Shown piece after piece: positions 6,373-8,480 of a stretch of DNA of 8,480 nucleotides (position 1 is its first letter; each line of letters begins with the position of its first letter). The notes under the pieces are model-generated. The model saw nothing but the letters and a program-made list of their open reading frames with translations, had not been told where the DNA came from and did not search any database. The stretch lies in the NCBI GenBank assembly GCA_002697225.1, contig NZUQ01000156.1, positions 7,834 to 16,313 on the forward strand. The letters run 5' to 3'. The stretch is from Candidatus Poribacteria bacterium. Its GTDB lineage: Bacteria; Poribacteria; WGA-4E; UBA9662. The position numbers and the translations under genes were made by a program.

Positions 6373-7358
6373 AGCGAAATTCCCAACAGCCCGCGGGTGA
6401 ACTGAAAGTCTGTGTTTCCTTTTGCAAATAGTTTTGGTCTGTATTGACGTGAAGCAACTTCCAAAACTAGATCAAGGAGGTTGGTGTCAATCTGGTCCAG
6501 ATCTGAGCTGTAGGTTGATTGAGTTGTAGGATCTGTTGAAAACTGGACCAGTGGTATCATTCGATGGGATTGAATTGGGTGTCCAACTATGTGGGCAACC
6601 ATCATGTCAACGCCAGTTGCTCCCAATCCTGTTATCGTTTCAATCACATGGCTGGTTGGTGTTTCCATAATGTGTAGTCCTGATTCGATTTGGCTTTCTC
6701 CATAAGATATAGTAGGTTCCCAGTTTTGGTTGCCGATTACTTCTGCTGTATAATTGGAAGATTCTAGTAGGGAAGCGTTTTGGGGGATTACGATTGTACC
6801 ACCTTCACCAATAATGGTTTGGGTGAAGTCAGCCAAATCGGAGGCAACGCGGCTGGTTATTTTACCTATTGACATGAGTCCGATATGTAGATCTCGCAGG
6901 GATCCTTGGCTATACGTGAGATCTTCCAACTCTGCAACCGATTGATTAAACCATTGTTCTATTTTTTGCGTTACAGCATCGATTCCACCATCGAGCTGAA
7001 CGCTAGCCCAACCGTACTTTGTACTGTTGATTCCAAGTTGAGCTAGGTCATTTTTAATGTAGTCGTTGTGGGTTTTTTCACAGCCATGTTCAAGTAAAAC
7101 ACCCAAACCGACTATTGGATGGACCAAATGCCCGATTAGCGTTTGAGCGTACAATCTTTCTGAACTCCCTCCTGAAGCGCCACAACCTTCGGTATGTGCT
7201 AGAGCGACGAAGCGTGAAATACCTCTGTTATGTCCTAGTTTCTTCTGGTTCAACTGTTTGGTAATTAGCTGAGCTATTTGGCCAGAACAAAGGCTGGTTG
7301 GTAAAACAAGGCCAATCTGGTCCGTTTTGGGTCCATTTTGTGTTTGGATAGCTAAAAA
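6369..7358 (-). repeat. Second UxaA/GarD module of the internal duplication
   Basis: This codes for visible residues 375-703. The first half keeps HTEGCG (plus-strand 7179-7196) and HGCE (7077-7088). The second half keeps the outline of the fold (GEGGTIVIP, ISYGE, GLHIMETP, IPLVQFSTD) but has lost QCGGSD, the TGxGS loop and the DMDxNAG signature. The two modules are similar only at protein level, so the duplication is old. Confidence 0.72.
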
Positions 7359-8480
7359 ATTTCTGTTGGAACTCTTTGGATTGGAAACTGAGATTGGTTG
7401 GCCCTCAGGTTTAGGCGCATTTAAGATCTGGTCTGTTTTGCTGGCATCGTTTTGTTGCCAATTACGCCATATCGACACTTGTGAGTGTCCTGCTTTCTCT
7501 CCAATACTTGGTGTGCCAGAGGCTATTTCAACAGTCAGGTTGAGCATGGATGTACCTAGCTTTTCCATTGGTTCACCGTCTTGATAAGCACCAGCATTAA
7601 CATCCATATCTTTTTCAAGCAAATTGTATCTATCCGTCGTGGTAACAATTTTAATTGTTGGGACAAACGGGAAGTTGGTGATTGAACCGTTACCGGTAAC
7701 AAAAAAGATGATGTTACTCCCTGCTGCAACCTGACCCGCAATACTCTCGAGATCATTTCCTGGGCTATCCATGAAATAATAACCGGCATCATGCATCGGT
7801 TCTCCATACTCAATGACATGGTCAAGACGCACATCAGGATGTCGTTTCATGGCAGCACCTATCGACTTGATGGCGATATTGTAAAGTCCACGAAAATTGT
7901 TGCCTCCGGATGGGTTTCCTTCAGCTGTATGGCCATGCCAACTGGCTTTTTCTTGAAACCTTTCAACAGTTGACAGAAATTTTCTCGCTACCTGAATTGA
8001 GCTCACATTTTGTAGAATGTAACTTTCTGCTCCGATGAGCTCATCTGTCTCAGCTAGGTTTGCACTTCCTCCATGCCGTATCACTTCTTTGGCTACATAA
8101 GCCGCTAATGGATTACCTGAAACACCAGAAAAAGCATCAGATCCACCACACTGAAGCGCGATCTTCAGGTTTGAGAGTGGTTGAGATGTTCGATTCATCT
8201 TGTTGACCGGTTCGAGCCAGGATTTTACAATATCTTCCGCTTGATCCAAGCTTTGATCGAAACCGCTTTTAATCGAAAAGAATTGATGCAAAACGTCTCT
8301 GATAGGATAGTTATTTTTAACCAAATAATCATGAAGCATTTTGTTAGTTACTGTTTCGTTTTCATAGTCAATAGCAATACACGCGCCTATGTTTGGGTGT
8401 ACCATGAATCCAGCAAGTGTTTGGAGCAATAAATTCAGATTATTGGGAGTATTTGCTTCGCCGCCTTCAGTATGAGTTAT
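6369..8480 (-). CDS. UxaA/GarD-type (altronate/galactarate dehydratase family) protein with tandem catalytic regions; N-terminus outside window
   Basis: The frame is open from the right window edge to a TAA at 6371-6369, giving 703 visible residues. The TTG at 8429 is not the real start, because conserved sequence (HTEGG) lies before it. The family dehydrates sugar acids such as altronate or galactarate. Module 1 (residues 1-343) keeps LQCGGSDAFSG (109-119), NLAETDELIGAE, GGNNFRGLYN, the TGNGS region and KDMDVNAGAY, and ends with a family-type C-terminus (GTPSIGEKAG...WRNWQ). A polar linker of about 30 residues follows. Module 2 (375-703) restarts with a family-like GLVLPTSLC, HTEGCG (429-434), VHP and EHGCEK. 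Its later half is eroded, with MSIGKIT in place of QCGGSD. Single-module members are usually about 380-550 residues, so this is roughly a double protein. The gene is convergent with the Gfo/Idh gene. Activity is plausible but unproven, because no single module keeps every motif. Confidence 0.88.
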   Translation of the reverse strand: MTHTEGGEANTPNNLNLLLQTLAGFMVHPNIGACIAIDYENETVTNKMLHDYLVKNNYPIRDVLHQFFSIKSGFDQSLDQAEDIVKSWLEPVNKMNRTSQPLSNLKIALQCGGSDAFSGVSGNPLAAYVAKEVIRHGGSANLAETDELIGAESYILQNVSSIQVARKFLSTVERFQEKASWHGHTAEGNPSGGNNFRGLYNIAIKSIGAAMKRHPDVRLDHVIEYGEPMHDAGYYFMDSPGNDLESIAGQVAAGSNIIFFVTGNGSITNFPFVPTIKIVTTTDRYNLLEKDMDVNAGAYQDGEPMEKLGTSMLNLTVEIASGTPSIGEKAGHSQVSIWRNWQQNDASKTDQILNAPKPEGQPISVSNPKSSNRNFLAIQTQNGPKTDQIGLVLPTSLCSGQIAQLITKQLNQKKLGHNRGISRFVALAHTEGCGASGGSSERLYAQTLIGHLVHPIVGLGVLLEHGCEKTHNDYIKNDLAQLGINSTKYGWASVQLDGGIDAVTQKIEQWFNQSVAELEDLTYSQGSLRDLHIGLMSIGKITSRVASDLADFTQTIIGEGGTIVIPQNASLLESSNYTAEVIGNQNWEPTISYGESQIESGLHIMETPTSHVIETITGLGATGVDMMVAHIVGHPIQSHRMIPLVQFSTDPTTQSTYSSDLDQIDTNLLDLVLEVASRQYRPKLFAKGNTDFQFTRGLLGISL
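7452..8480 (-). repeat. First UxaA/GarD module of the internal duplication
   Basis: This codes for visible residues 1-343. It aligns with the second module from HTEGGE...QTLAGFMVHPNIG (versus HTEGCG...QTLIGHLVHPIVG) through to the C-terminal end. The early Cys motifs are absent: HTEGGE for HTEGCG, and DYEN for HGCE. The later half is well conserved, with QCGGSD at plus-strand 8136-8153. Confidence 0.75.

Noticed and set aside
6390..6397. Palindrome CCCGCGGG near the convergent stops
   Set aside because: It encodes the Thr-Arg-Gly region of the conserved C-terminus (DFQFTRGLLG) and has neither loop nor T-run, so it is unlikely to be a terminator.
8427..8429. TTG at 8429 as the start of the UxaA-type gene
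   Set aside because: The frame stays open to the window edge and includes family sequence (THTEGG) upstream of the TTG, so the gene begins outside the window.

Overview
The window looks like chromosomal DNA from a Gram-negative-type environmental bacterium. It is moderately AT-rich, roughly 40-45% GC by eye. One gene encodes a lipoprotein with a clear lipobox, and most genes have recognisable Shine-Dalgarno sites. The gene families are a CRTAC1-like FG-GAP/ASPIC protein, a PIG-L deacetylase, an SUMF1-fold lipoprotein, a phytanoyl-CoA dioxygenase, a Gfo/Idh/MocA oxidoreductase and a large UxaA/GarD-type dehydratase. This mix is typical of marine or sponge-associated Poribacteria, Planctomycetota, Latescibacterota and similar groups. 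That placement is inference from gene content only; no rRNA or other phylogenetic marker is present. I see no mobile element, CRISPR array, tRNA or rRNA.

Layout. A leftward unit starts at a divergent promoter region (3099-3358). It reads PIG-L deacetylase (3098-2277), CRTAC1-like FG-GAP/ASPIC protein (2238-841), then an aldo/keto reductase (815 to beyond the left edge). The gaps are 38 and 25 nt, so this is probably one operon. From the same divergent region a rightward unit reads SUMF1-fold lipoprotein (3359-4348), PhyH-type Fe(II)/2-oxoglutarate dioxygenase (4446-5180), then Gfo/Idh/MocA oxidoreductase (5230-6372). A separate leftward gene enters from the right edge and ends at 6369. It encodes an UxaA/GarD-type protein whose N-terminus is outside the window. 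Its stop codon overlaps the stop of the Gfo/Idh gene in a shared TTAA.

How the genes may work together. The families suggest breakdown or remodelling of a sugar derivative: deacetylation (PIG-L), NAD(P)-dependent redox steps on polyols or sugars (Gfo/Idh, aldo/keto reductase), oxygen-dependent hydroxylation (PhyH) and dehydration of a sugar acid (UxaA). The lipoprotein and the beta-propeller protein may have binding or envelope roles. No substrate can be named from the sequence.

The most notable observation is in the UxaA-type protein, which carries two copies of the UxaA/GarD catalytic region in tandem. The copies have lost complementary motifs. The first keeps QCGGSD and the following Glu-containing segment but has HTEGGE in place of HTEGCG and lacks the GCE motif. 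The second keeps HTEGCG and HGCE but has lost QCGGSD. This pattern suggests a fused pseudo-dimer with one composite active site.
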